Source: Coriaria nepalensis (taxonomy: Eukaryota; Streptophyta; Magnoliopsida; Cucurbitales; Coriariaceae). From it: 64,000 nt of DNA. The stretch is from the NCBI GenBank assembly GCA_027186245.1, contig CP114485.1, positions 1,302,001-1,366,000 of the forward strand, given 5' to 3'. Position numbers and translations under genes: made by a program. Shown piece after piece: positions 46,758-58,875 of the stretch. Below the pieces are notes generated by a model. That model had not been told where the DNA came from. It worked only from the letters and a program-made list of their open reading frames with translations, and did not search any database. The first letter of the stretch is position 1, and each line of letters starts with the position of its first letter.

Positions 46758-48619
46758 ATGGCTTGGTTTCTCTGTACTGGAAATCCTAATAAGAAAGCGA
46801 AGAAGCTAAGTAAGAAACCGGAGGATCAGATCCCGTCATCAACTCCAGGTACTTCATCAAGGAACTACACTCGAATCGACTTTGAAAAGGAATTGAGTTT
46901 CTTACTGTTAATTTTAAATTTATTAAAATTTGTTCATCCTACAAATTACGTGTGCAAAGGATTTTTACTATCTCTGGTTTTGCTGCAATGTCCATGCGAT
47001 CTGTTGTGAAAATATTGAATTTCTTGACAAATTTGTTCATCCTAAGAATTTCTCAATGTATTTTCCCCTTTATTCCACCATGCATGTTTCTTATTCTGCA
47101 GCAGCATAGATTAGATCGTTAACCGAAGCATTCATCGACCAATTCACCAGCTTCTACTTTCTCAGAAGCTGTACTGTTTTATTTTTAAAAAATGCTTCAT
47201 AAGTGTTTGTGAAGAAATTTTCCTTAAACGAGGTCAGATTATATTGGGTCTTCACTAATTCTCTGTGAAATGATGAATTTCTATTTTATTTGTTTTTTCA
47301 CAGAAAAGCTCAGAGTAAATCTGGTTATGAATATGAAGGTGTCCAACGGTGAAAAATCCGAACACATTGCAGCACATACGTTTACATTCCGAGAATTAGC
47401 AAATGCTACGAAAAATTTCCGAGCAGATTATCTTCTTGGCGAAGGAGGTTTTGGCCGAGTATATAAAGGACGATTAGATAGCACAAATCAGGTTAATTGA
47501 TTCCACTTCCACTCCCCTCTAGGGGGGGAAAAAGAATATTTTTTCAACTTGATTGAAAACAGACCCTGAACATCTTTGTTATCTCTTTTATGTATATAGG
47601 TCGTAGCAATAAAGCAACTCGATCGAAACGGGCTTCAAGGAAACAGAGAATTCCTTGTAGAAGTACTAATGTTAAGCCTTCTTCACCATCCTAATCTCGT
47701 CAACCTAATCGGCTACTGTGCTGATGGAGATCAAAGACTCTTGGTTTATGAATACATGCCACTTGGCTCTTTAGAAGACCATCTACAAGGTCTGCATCTT
47801 CAATTACTAAGACGCCCATTATTATATATTTATAGAGTTCATGAATTTCATCTAACATATTCTCTAATTCAGATCTTCCACATGATAAAACACGGCTCGA
47901 TTGGAATACACGGATGAAAATAGCGGCGGGTGCTGCAAAGGGCTTGGAATATTTACACGACAAAGCTAGCCCGCCTGTCATTTATCGCGATTTGAAGTGC
48001 TCAAACATTTTGCTAGGTCAAGACTATCAGCCCAAGCTATCCGATTTTGGCTTGGCTAAATTGGGGCCCGTAGGGGATAAAACTCACGTGTCGACAAGAG
48101 TTATGGGAACTTATGGATATTGTGCGCCTGAATATGCCATGACCGGTCAACTCACTTTGAAATCGGACGTTTACAGTTTTGGAGTCGTGCTCCTAGAAAT
48201 TATTACAGGTAGAAAAGCAATTGACAATTCACGGGCGGCAGGGGAACATAATTTGGTAGCATGGGTAAGAAAACAGGACAATCTTGTTATATTCTTGAAA
48301 ATGGAATCTTTCTTTGTAATAATATCTCTTACTCTTGACATATACATTGCAGGCAAGGCCATTGTTCAAGGATAGAAGGAAATTTGCACAAATTGCAGAT
48401 CCGTTGCTGCAAGGACAGTATCCGGTTAGAGGGTTGTACCAAGCTTTAGCAGTTGCTGCTATGTGTGTTCAAGAACAACCTAGTATAAGACCACTTATAG
48501 CTGATGTCGTAACTGCCCTGACTTATCTTGCTTCCCAGAAATACGATCTGGAAACACAGCCAATCCAAAGCTCCCGATCAAGCTCATCGTCTACTCCTCG
48601 GTTGAGAAGGGAACAGTGA
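46758..48619 (+). CDS. RLCK-VII (PBS1-like) receptor-like cytoplasmic kinase
   Basis: Five exons: 46758-46848, 47304-47491, 47600-47789, 47873-48264, 48353-48619; 375 residues. A cytoplasmic Ser/Thr kinase of the PBS1-like group, which relays signals from pattern-recognition receptors. Motifs: glycine loop [11 protein letters not shown] (76-86), catalytic Lys98 (VAIKQLD), YRDLKCSN with Asp196 (subfamily VII has Tyr in place of the usual His), DFGLAK (214-219), and [20 protein letters not shown]. The catalytic residues are all present. The frame is open upstream to 46644, but the ATG at 46758 ([16 protein letters not shown]) best fits the short family N-terminus. That start lacks the usual N-terminal Gly for myristoylation; Cys6 might be palmitoylated. 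The exact PBL number cannot be fixed. Confidence 0.92.
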
Positions 48620-49148
48620 AGTGGGTCATTGTTTTAAAATTCTTTCACTCACCTTATTATTTGTATGCAATCCCTCAGTCCTTCCCTATTACCCCCCTTC
48701 TTCCTCATATTTTTCAACCAGATTCTTCAACTTGTAAATGAACCCGAAATTTTTTTTTTGGTTTTTTTGCTCTTACTTTTCTGTATCTATTATCTATATG
48801 AATAGGATTGTTCTTCATTTGAAAGCATTAAAAAATTTACTCGACTCTCTCTGATCAATTTCACACAGATAAAAACTTGACTCAACTCAATTATAAGTTT
48901 TTTGGCCCAAAAAAAAAACTCAGTTGAAATTTTATTTGAATTTATTTTACCCTTTTTTGCTCTCTGATTTCAGAATAAATAAATTAATTAAATAATTAAA
49001 AAAATTCGCGGTTAACGTCCTACCTATAAATACCATGCGGAAAAAGACCGCCATTTTCTATAATCCAAAGCTCGGAAACCCATTTTAAGGTTCGGATAAG
49101 AGAATCAAGAGCATAAACCCTAAAAACCAGCAGTAAAATCAGAGTCAG
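48620..49148. other. Intergenic: kinase 3'UTR and ELP6 promoter
   Basis: The right end has a GGCCCAAAA site II-like word near 48903 and a telo-box (AAACCCTAAAA) at about 49115, shortly before the ELP6 start. Otherwise AT-rich. Confidence 0.45.
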
Positions 49149-50665
49149 ATGGATCCGAGGGCTTTCAATCTGCTCGACGAGGCCCTAGGTCTGGACGATC
49201 ACACAAAAGCCTGGCCTTTGAGTGGCCGATTCGTCCTCGTCGAGGACTGCGTCGAAACCAGTGGTGCTTTCGTCCTCCACCACCTTCTCAAGCGCGCCCT
49301 CTCTCTTCCTCACTCCTCCAATGCCGTCGTCTTCATCGCCTTTTCTCAACCTCTCTCTCACTATGATCGTGTACTCAGGAAACTCGTACTTTCTCTTTTC
49401 CTCTATGTTTATTTGTACTATATACTAAATTTTTCATACGGCACACTGTTGATTTTGTGTTTGTGAAATAACGGATGTTCAAAATCATAGGATGTTTAAC
49501 TAGCAATTGAGCTGTTACTAAATGTGAAGGTCAATTTGAATGTATGAAATTTTTTCTTTGGAATAGATCCATGATTCTTGTAAGTTCATTGCCTATAATT
49601 GTTTTGGTCGAGCCAGGGTTGCAACTTAGTTGCTCAGAGGGATACTGGTAGATTCCTGTTCTTTGACATGCTTATGCTGGAGTGCCCAGGTGAGACTACA
49701 AGGTATAAATGGTTCTTGTTCAGGCTTTTACCTCCTTAGTTTTTATTCATACCTAGAATGCTGTATTTGGTAGCCCATGATTTGTTATAAGATTAATTGT
49801 TTTGATTCACCCACGAGCAGATGGAAATGAAAAGGAAACTAGTGGAGGTGGGCTTGTTGCTCTATATGCCAGAATTCAAAAAGCTATTAGTGCCTTATGT
49901 CAAGAGAAAAAGATTTGTGCTACCATTGTGATAGATGACATTTCTCTTTTGGAGGTTGCTGCAAATGGATCTTCAAATCGTGTCTTAGACTTTCTTCATT
50001 ATTGCCACACTTTAACATCAGAACATGTAAGACTGAATGAATTCGTTGACCCCTTTTCCTCTGCTATTTTCTCTATTCTTATGTATTTTGCTTCTCACTG
50101 TGTTTTTGCTCTGTTGATATTACAGTGCTGTTCCTTAATCGCACTTAATCATGGGGACATCTACTGTAGCATGGTGAAACCTTCACTGATATTGCAAATG
50201 GAGTACCTTGCAGACATATTGTTGAAGGCCGAACCCTTGGCAACTGGTTCATCCACAGATGTGCATGGACAGGTGTTGTTGTCTTGTTATTGTTTATAAA
50301 TTCTATGCCTTGGATTCTTCTGCTTCACATTTTTGACAACATCAGAGAAATCTAGTTCTTTTAGTTTTCTAGATCCTGAGATACTTGATCTGCTTCTCAT
50401 ACTCTTGAGTGGCGGGTGTACACTTGGAGCTACTGTTATTAACTTGTTATTGTAGAATCTAAGAAAAGGCAAAATTAATATTATTTGATAAATGTTTGTG
50501 TCGAGAAACTAAGGTTTCTTTGTATCTTTTGGTGTGCTGCAGTTGACGGTTTTAAACAAGGAAATCGGCTACGAGCAAGGGTGGTCAAGAAGCCCCGTGC
50601 TTAATTTTCACTTCAAGCTCAAGGAAAATAGTGTTGAATACTTCTATCCCGGAAGCAAGACTTGA
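49149..50665 (+). CDS. ELP6: Elongator complex subunit 6
   Basis: Five exons: 49149-49385, 49617-49689, 49821-50026, 50126-50272, 50543-50665; 261 residues, close to the usual plant length. ELP6 forms the ELP4-ELP5-ELP6 hexamer of Elongator, a RecA-like ring needed for wobble-uridine modification of tRNA. Conserved stretches include [50 protein letters not shown] and the C-terminal [17 protein letters not shown]. No Walker motifs are present, as expected for this RecA-like subunit. The last exon ends in the family-typical tail, so the gene model appears complete. Confidence 0.92.
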
Positions 50666-51243
50666 GGGGACGTTCAACATTGTTTTATTTCACTCTCTCA
50701 GTAGATCTAAGATCGAGCAGTATTTATTATAGAAGGCTCCTGCCTGTTTTGTCCCCTGTTCTCTTTTTTGATCAAGAGAACCTTTTTTGGCATAAGATTC
50801 AAAATCTTGGGAGTTATCACAGATACAATACTGCAAGGAACTTGGAAATCTTGTGATTCTCATTTACAATGGATTTTGAAGATGAATGAAACAGCTGATC
50901 AGATTCCTGTTATGACTTACAAACAGCCCACCGTCATTATGAATTCTTGGAAGAGCAGATGACAAAAATAAAGACGTAAAGATTGTAAGCAAGAACAAGG
51001 ATCTATGTGCTGGGTCATATGTGCTACCAATACTAACTGATTTTCATCAGCGTTTGAAACTGCTGTTTTGAGTATAAACTCACAAAACTCCACCTCCTCC
51101 ATAAAAATGTCTGCTTTAAACATAAACGCTACAGATTTTCCATCTCCATTGATTTTCAAATACACAAAAAACAAGAACTCAAAAAATCAAAGAAGGGGAG
51201 GTTTCAAATTATACACTTGCAGTTGCAGCCCTGCTGCTCCACA
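50666..51243. other. Convergent 3' region between ELP6 and uL10c
   Basis: Both genes point into this stretch, which should be their 3'UTRs. No other exon is seen. Confidence 0.5.
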
Positions 51244-51948
51244 CTATTGGGCGCCGCCGCTAGCGCCTCCCTGCTCCTCCAACTTCCGAACATAAGCTTT
51301 CAATACCATAACCAGATCCCTCGCCGGAGCTTGAATCGTCCCCACCAAGCTCGACGCCGGGCTCTTCAACGATCCCAACAAATTCGCATAAATCTCCGCT
51401 CTGGAAGGCATTGTTTCCAACTTCTTGAAATCATCCGGCCCGTAAAACTTCCCCTCAAAAACCCCTCCGCTGAAATCATTCTCCGCCAGCTTCTTCTCCT
51501 TCTGGAACTCCCTGTAGGGTTTCAGAGCGTTCGGGATCTCCTCCGTGTGAACGAAAAGCCAAGCATTCATGCCAGTCATACACGGCTTGAGAGCCTCCCA
51601 TGGCGTCCCTTCAATTGCTCTGTAGACAAGTGTGTTTTTAGCGACGATGAGTTTTGTGGTTTCCGGAAGGGTGCGACGGAGTTCTTCGAATTGCTTCACC
51701 GTGAAGCCCTTGTATTTGATTCCAGCTAAGAGGTAGCAGTTTTCTAGTTCCTTTTGAACAGTTTCTACCGTCTGCTCTTTCTTGGTGCGGGAAATAGCGG
51801 CGGTGATCTTGAGAGAGCGGCGGCGATTGGTGGTGGTCGGGGTGAGGAAATGGGTGATAGATAATGGGTATGTGATACGATTGAGGGTGATAAATTGAGA
51901 AGGCGGTGGGGATTTAGAGGAAGGGAAGCTAAACAGAGTGGCTTCCAT
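51244..51948 (-). CDS. RPL10: Chloroplast 50S ribosomal protein uL10c
   Basis: Single-exon, 234-residue protein. The first about 50 residues are Ser/Thr/Pro-rich with few acids, a chloroplast transit peptide (MEATLFSFPSSKSPPPSQF). The mature part is ribosomal protein L10: KKEQTVETVQKELENCYLLA, LIVAKNTLVYRAIEGT, SRAEIYANLLGSLKSPASSL and a C-terminal VLKAYVRKLEEQ that anchors bL12 dimers on the ribosomal stalk. The start is the only ATG giving a sensible transit peptide. Promoter site II motifs upstream suit a ribosomal gene. Confidence 0.95.
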   Translation of the reverse strand: MEATLFSFPSSKSPPPSQFITLNRITYPLSITHFLTPTTTNRRRSLKITAAISRTKKEQTVETVQKELENCYLLAGIKYKGFTVKQFEELRRTLPETTKLIVAKNTLVYRAIEGTPWEALKPCMTGMNAWLFVHTEEIPNALKPYREFQKEKKLAENDFSGGVFEGKFYGPDDFKKLETMPSRAEIYANLLGSLKSPASSLVGTIQAPARDLVMVLKAYVRKLEEQGGASGGAQ

Positions 51949-53079
51949 CGCGAAAGAAGAAAATTAAACAAAGAAGGTGAGTTTGAAGATGAAAAAAAGA
52001 GTGGAGAGTAGTAGTATAGTGTAGAGCTTATCTTATCAGTTTTCAGTTTTCACGTTCGGAGATGGTAAGTGGCAAAATAGTAAATCCACTTCATGGAGTG
52101 CCTTCGCTCTCCATTTACAAACTGAAATTAACCGAAAACCTGTCAATCTAGCCCAATCCTTTTAGGCCCATATCCCAACCCAATTTATCATTCTCTTTAA
52201 TTTTGGGCCAGCCCATGAGGCTTCACTAGTGATTAAAAACCAATAACGTGACTTCATCTACATATTTATAATAGAACCAATTCAATATGATATGAAGCTG
52301 AATATACGGTTGAGAAATTCTTGTAGACCGTATCTATTAAAAGAAAAAAGACAGTAGATTATAAAGTAAAAGCCCAAAAAGTGTTCAACCCAGTGATCGT
52401 ATCAGGAAGAAGAAAAGACATACCTATAAGAACTAACAACACCAGTAAAAATATGAAGATTTCATTATCCCAATTTGGAGCAAAAATGCAATTCCTTCTA
52501 TCAAAGGCAAAAGCAAAAGAAACAGTAAACAATTTTTTTTTGGGTATGGTGGGAATTTGGTTCTCAATTAAACACACATCTTAGAAAACAACTAAATGAT
52601 TGATCTTACAGCTCACACTTGTGTGCCATTAAGGAAACATGTGGGCATCGCTTTCCTTTTTGGGTGAAGATTTAAAGCCCACATTCATAATCTCGGGTCC
52701 CATTGAAAACCTTGGTAACTACAACCTACAACGATTAGATGGACGACTGTATAATCCCATGGAGCAAACTCCTACCCAACCAAACACCCTTCCGATGCGC
52801 ACAGATAGGACCTGATCAAGGAATTGTTGATCTACAACGAAAATTTGTTACCGTAACTAATGAGTTGGATGCGCACAGGTAAATGAATCTTACCTATAAT
52901 TTTGTACATTTAAACCATTACATCAATCTCTTCAGATTTGTAATTACTACTAACCGACTAACTCTTTTTTTAACTTCAGGTGATTCATGATGTTTTGCAA
53001 CTTCTTTACTGTTCAATGCTGGCATGTGTGGATATTTTGCTCCTTATAAATCAACCCTCCCCATACACAGCTTAAGCAT
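51949..53079. other. uL10c upstream region, no further gene
   Basis: Beyond the uL10c promoter the DNA is unremarkable. I saw no exon; 52620-52900 has some longer mixed-base sequence of unknown origin. Confidence 0.45.
52150..52215 (-). promoter_or_regulatory. RPL10: Cluster of site II (TGGGCY) motifs in the uL10c promoter
   Basis: Four TGGGCY/RGCCCA words lie at about 52150, 52165, 52204 and 52210, some 200-270 bases before the uL10c ATG. Such clusters bind TCP factors and are frequent in ribosomal and organelle-biogenesis genes. Confidence 0.5.
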
Positions 53080-53089
53080 ATTCACAATT

Positions 53090-53400
53090 ACTTTACTGAA
53101 TATTTTATAGACACTCCACCTTAGGGATTATAACAACTTATGTCACATATCACTCATGAAGTAAAGACTCATCCTTAAAGAACCCCATCACAGCATTAAT
53201 CACATTCATCCCCACAGTTCCCCAAAAAGTTATGATAGAAAGAACCCATTAATACCAGGGGCCTTCATTGCCCTTTAACTGAAAATTTGCCTTCATAATC
53301 TCATCTTCAGTGACTTGCTTGACCAGCCCCTCATTAGTTTCCACATCCACAACACCCTCAATACTCACATCTTACAGCATCATCTCCCAAATAATCCACA
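53090..53400 (-). pseudogene. LINE (L1-type) reverse transcriptase remnant
   Basis: On the minus strand, short collinear blocks match non-LTR reverse transcriptase: EGLVKQVTEDEIMKANFQLK, then KAPGINGFF, then VGMNVINAVMGFF and VVIIPKVE. Relatives have VTEEEI...KAPGPDGF and AV..FF...LIPK. Several stops and frame changes separate them, so it is dead. Only this part of the domain is recognised. Confidence 0.65.
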
Positions 53401-56400
53401 CCTATAACACAATCTAATTAACCTTTCATATATAATTTATCAATCTGATTAAGCAATCAAAAGTCAAAGATTGCATATTTTTTATGATTTAAGGTTTCTG
53501 TATAGTATTATATTATATTATATTCCGACCCAAATCGCACGCAATCGGTAAATGTAATGTTTATCAACTTCCTTTACATTTTCTTTCCATTATTTCTTAT
53601 CAACATAGAGTGTGAATAGCTTTATACATACGTACCAACCTGATTAAGCCTATAATAATTGTCTTGGAAAGATACCAGTTCTGTAATAAGAAGAAAATTG
53701 TGGGTGAAATGAAAGAAAGCTACAGTGTTGAAAAAGTAATGTACGAAAGGAGAGGAAGAGACCACGTCATGGATCTTGTTTTTAAACCTCGTATCCACTT
53801 GCAGGCAATTAATATATTCATAAAAATCATGTCTTTATTATTTATCTCCCACTTGCTCCAACCTAAAATTATTATTATTATTATTATTTAATAATGTCGT
53901 TTATATATACTTACATTTAACGTTTTCTCCCACTTGCAATTTTGCATTCTATATTATTTGATTCAATTATGTGTTTAATACTTGTTCAATCTAAAACTGT
54001 CATATATAGTATTGTTTTCTTATATCCACTTGCAATGATTGTTGTGGTCCTGTGAACGATGATGAACAAGGTATGAAGCATTCATTTATTGGTTTTGAGT
54101 TTTATAAAATCTAATTATTATTTAAACATATATACCCACTTCTAAGTAATTAAGAAGTTAAGATAATGAGGACGAAAATTAACATCTCATTAAAAGTTGC
54201 ATTTCTCAAAACAAATTGTCTACATATTTGAAATAGTTAGTTCTAAATATTATTTTATGTGAATTTTGAATATAAAATTTAGAGATAAATCTAATATAAA
54301 ATATTAATAATTCATTAATTATTAAAGTTATATAAAAATATTCATATCTGTCTTAATTATTGCTGGCAAAGCGGATATAATAAATTATATATATATATAT
54401 ATAAAAAAATGGTGGAGGAATAACTGTTATATCTGTTCGTTTTATAATAAAGAGAGGAGCAGACAGATATTCAACTGTTAATTAAAATGACGGATATAAC
54501 GAATAGTTATTAAAAATACTAAAAATGCATATAAATAATAATAATAATAATAAAATAAATTCGATTTTATATGAAAATTTGTTTATCTTGACACGGACTA
54601 AGCGCATGGTATTAAAATTTTAATCCTTAAACCCAACTCTCTCTTGGTCAAGATCACAAAGTCAACTATCTATAACTCACTATATAATTCAACTTACTTT
54701 AGTTTTTAGTTTTTATTTATTTATTAATTTGTTTTATTTATTAATTGATTTACTGATTTCTTATTAATTTTTTCTCATAGGAGTCAGAATCTTTCATTGG
54801 GACAGCTAACTTTTTTCTTAAGAATGATTGGTCATTATTTTAATTAATTAAATATTTATTTATTTATTTATTTATTTAAAAACAGAGTGATTGCCAAAAG
54901 AAGAAAGTATCCAACGTGTGAGAATCTCGTGGTAGTTGTCTATTTCCCAACCAATAATCAATGTCTTATTTTATTTTTTTATATAAAAACCAAACATTTA
55001 TTTTCAATCTTATAAAGTTTCTAAATCCGGGAAATGTGAATGGACGGTCCGGATATGTTCGTCTTTTAGTTAACTTGGGGTAGGTCAGAATTGATTGGTT
55101 TAGGGTTTTTGTTTGGCATGATTTGACAGGTGACAAGACTATTATCAATAAATTCAATAATAGACATCAAGTTTTTCTTACATAACTAATTAAACATAAT
55201 TTTAAATATAATTAATTATTATATTTTCTTAAATAATTTACTATAAATTAATAAATAAATAAATTATAATAATTGACACGTGATTCTATCCCATCACATC
55301 AACAGTTAAAATTAGGGTGAGAACTCTGAGACACTAAAAGAATACAAATTCATGTGGGTCCAATATAAACGTGTCGGGAAGCAAATGTGAAGGATAAATA
55401 TCAGATGACTCTGGAACCTAAAATACTATAAAATACTATAAAATAAAATGTGGTGATGAAATTTCTACATTTATCTTCTTATGAAAATTTGAATAATAAT
55501 TTGGTCAACATGGGGCGTAAGCTTTTCGAAATGAGTACAACCGTACCTTAACAATCTTCCTTCATGTAGTACGTCAAATAGCACGTCAGTTGTACTGTTT
55601 TAGAATATGAACACGTCAGTCATAGGGTTTAACGAAAGGACCGGCCACATTTATTCTCTGTCCTTTTTTTTTTTTTTTAAATTTGCAGATAAATCCCTAT
55701 ATTATATACTAAATGTCATTTTAGCCTCTGAATTATAAAAGATAATTGTATAAAATCTTTCGGCTCTGAATTCTGATTACCATTAAAAAAAAAAAAATAT
55801 ATATATATATATATATATTAATGATTTAAATATGATTTTATATATATATAATATTTATAAATAAATATTCCACATTAATGTAAAAAGTCAACGTTGTCCA
55901 GCAAAGATTAATCTAGAACTCACCGCAGCAAAATATAAATTATCCATTAAATTCAATGTCTGTACAATTTTGGGCACATCTATTGATTGATGACAGACCG
56001 TTAAATGCAAAGTTGTTGTCCAAATAATGTGGATTCATCGCATAAATTAAAAAGTGGGACTTACTATTTTTATTACAATTAAACCAAACAAAAACAGTTT
56101 GTAGTAAAATGTGGATTTTTCTTTTTCTTCCAAATTTGGATATGAATCGATATGGCATGGCATGTAATTGCTTGATGCTTACGATATTTTGGAAAAAGTT
56201 GGTCTATGAATATTATATTATTATTATTTTTTATTTTTATTTTTATTTTTATTTTTATTTTTGTGGGTAGGAGTATATATTAATTAAATGGCACTATACA
56301 TTTTTTAAGGTGTATTTGCGTATGTAGTTGGTCGATTATAACTAAAGTAATAATACAAGTTTATCTTAGAAAATATCGAATCAAATTATGTTTTTTTTTT

Positions 56401-56990
56401 TCTCTCTTAAAAAGGAAAAACAAAAAAAAAAAACGTATTACGTGGCTTACGTCACTGGTATGATTTCCACTAAATAATAATTATTATTATAACATCATGC
56501 TGCAATAATCATGATATTTGACAATTAATGGATTAATCGTAAATTAACTTGTATTTTCTTAAAACTTCCATGGCTGTTAAGTGGAGGTAAAACACAATGG
56601 GGATTAGCAGCATACTGGGAATATTCATAATTATTAAATAAAAATATATTAAATATACCAAACCTAAAAGATGGGGCAAGTGTATTAAGAAGTCTCCAGT
56701 TTAGCATCTCAGCTTGAATATGTCCCCCCCCTCATCTCTTCCTCTTTAGCCTCACCCATTTCCTTCTCTCTCTCTCTCTCTCTATGTCTCACTGAATTCA
56801 TAATTTCCCAGCCTGTTTCTTTCTGATTCACATATACTCTTACAGATTAAACTACTTTCAATATCGATCACTACCTCCTCAGAACCTCTCATTTCCATAT
56901 AAAAAAGCTTTTTAATTTTTAATTTTTCTCCGGAAAAGATCCGTACAAGAAAAGAGACAGAGAAACTAAGCAATAAAAATATATAAGACC
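53401..56990. other. AT-rich intergenic DNA and AP2-gene promoter
   Basis: No gene is visible in 3.6 kb. It carries many simple repeats: ATT near 53868-53889, AAT near 54536-54553, AT near 54388 and 55797-55819, TTTA near 54853-54880, and TTTTTA near 56225-56262. The last 250 bases are a CT-rich 5'UTR, including a (TC)n run near 56766-56783, leading into the AP2 gene. Confidence 0.5.
56225..56262. repeat. (TTTTTA)n microsatellite
   Basis: About six tandem hexamers. Confidence 0.85.
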
Positions 56991-58875
56991 ATGTTGGATC
57001 TCAATTTTGGTGTGTTCCAACATATGGAAGAAGAAGTGGAAGATCAAAACCAGACAGCAATGGAGGAAGATCACGATTCCAGAACGACCACTTCAAATTC
57101 TTCTATAATCAATGCTGAAGAAATTCCCTCCTGCCGAGAAGAAGAAGAATCTGTTTTCATATTCGACATCTTGAAGAAAGAGAACCCATCATCGCCTCTT
57201 TTTCCGTCTGCCGTTAAGAATGGCGTCGGGGGAGGCAGTTTCTTCTCCGACTCGTCGGAGTTTGTCAAGTTGAGGCTCTCTAACGACCCGCTCTCAAGAT
57301 CGGTGTCGTCGACACAGTGGTTGAACTTATCGTTTGATGAGTCAGCAGGTCAAAGTCAAAGAGAGATGGTCAAAACCATGAAGCAGCAAAATGAACAGAA
57401 GAAGGTTAGAAAGAGCAGGAGAGGACCCAGGTCTCGGAGCTCTCAATACCGTGGAGTCACTTTTTACAGAAGAACTGGCCGATGGGAATCACATATTTGG
57501 TTTGTAATATAATTTCTACAGTTTGTTTGTTTTATTTTTCAGAAAAATTTATATATATATATATATTTTTATTTTATTTTATTTTATTTTTTACGTAATT
57601 AGGAAAATACGTGTGCTCTGTTTTTGGTGAGCAGGGATTGTGGAAAGCAGGTGTACTTGGGTGGATTCGACACTGCTCATTCCGCAGCAAGGTGATTTAA
57701 AATAATAATAATAATAATATATGTTGAAATAAAAAAGCAGTCTTGTTTTTTAATTTTGGGATTGACTTATGATATAGAGCATATGATCAAGCTGCAATCA
57801 AGTTCCGTGGAGTTGAGGCTGATATCAACTTTAACCTAAGCGACTATGAAGAAGATCTGAAACAGGTACTGGAGTTTGTTCATGTGTAATTTTGTCTTGA
57901 ATTGAATCACGACAACTTGTAGTTTCTAATCCGATGTTCTTATTGGGCAGATGAAGAACTTGGGTAAAGAAGAATTCGTGCAGTTGTTACGTAGAAGAAG
58001 CACTGGATTGTCCAGAACGAGCTCTAAATTTAGAGGGGCCACACTCCATAAACGATGGGAAGCTCGAATGGGAAACACTAACAATGGAGGTAATAGTTTA
58101 ATAATTTACCCAAATCTTTATATTTCAATTTCACATATTTATATACATATATAGATATAGATATTTATTTATTTTGATGAATGATATGTTGTTTCCAGGC
58201 AGCAGTGATCACCATCTTGATCTAAGGCTTGGGATTTCTCTAGCATCTGATCACAACGAGAATGGTCCAAAAGGGATTAGTGATAAAGTAGAAGACAATA
58301 GAATGGGTTTTTTCAACTACCCTAGTAGTACTGTTTGCGACGAATCCGACAAGAAGAGGAGACAAAAGGTGATAAGCCTGTGTCTCAATAATGGATTAGT
58401 GATAATTAATACTAACTAAACCACCTTATAATTGACATTATCATTATTGTTATTGCAGATAATAATGGAGAGTACTAAACAGGCTCATATTCTTACTATG
58501 GTTTCGTCCAAGCAGCACCACCCTTCTATATGGCCTGCAACTCATTCTGGGTTTTTACCAAACAATGGGGTACCGTTACTATCAAATTATAAGATGAACT
58601 CTACTCTAAAAACTTACTGACTAATTAACATTATAACTAGAGCAAATTGATGATGTTGATTAATAAAACAGGAACAAGGTATTTTCAAGAATCATATGTC
58701 TTCCTCCTCCATTGCAGCATCATCGGGATTCTCTTCCTCTACAAGTACTATTGGATTATCGGGCACTTCTGCTAATGCTCTTCCTCTACTTTACCCTAAT
58801 ACTACTACTACTACTACTACTAATAATAATAATTCTGTTCTTAATTTCTTTTATTCTGTACCCACCGAATTTTAA
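56991..58875 (+). CDS. SMZ/SNZ: AP2-family transcription factor, SMZ/SNZ-TOE type
   Basis: Seven exons: 56991-57499, 57635-57691, 57778-57865, 57951-58089, 58199-58368, 58459-58569, 58672-58875; 425 residues. A nuclear DNA-binding repressor of flowering in the miR172-controlled AP2 group. The N-terminal MLDLNFGVF is an EAR-like motif. [20 protein letters not shown] leads into a complete first AP2 domain (about 153-218, [29 protein letters not shown]). The second AP2 domain is cut: [19 protein letters not shown] stops at about residue 260 and the YLGLFDSEVEAARAYD half is missing. A DLRLGI EAR-like motif follows. The last exon contains a miR172-type target site and a poly-Thr/Asn tract. SMZ and SNZ are, by recall, the AP2 members with an incomplete second domain, so this fits that clade. 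Confidence 0.88.
58712..58732 (+). promoter_or_regulatory. miR172 target site in AP2 coding sequence
   Basis: The 21-base site encodes A-A-S-S-G-F, the peptide always coded by miR172 sites. Its core GCAGCATCATC is intact. Relative to the common site the first base is T instead of C and one central A is G, which would still allow a G:U pair. Confidence 0.75.
58803..58837 (+). repeat. Coding trinucleotide repeat (ACT)n(AAT)n
   Basis: Seven ACT/Thr codons then four AAT/Asn codons, in frame within the last AP2-gene exon. Likely polymorphic in length. Confidence 0.85.

Noticed and set aside
51217..51729. 170-codon plus-strand frame over uL10c
   Set aside because: It is antisense to a clear ribosomal protein gene and has no domain of its own.
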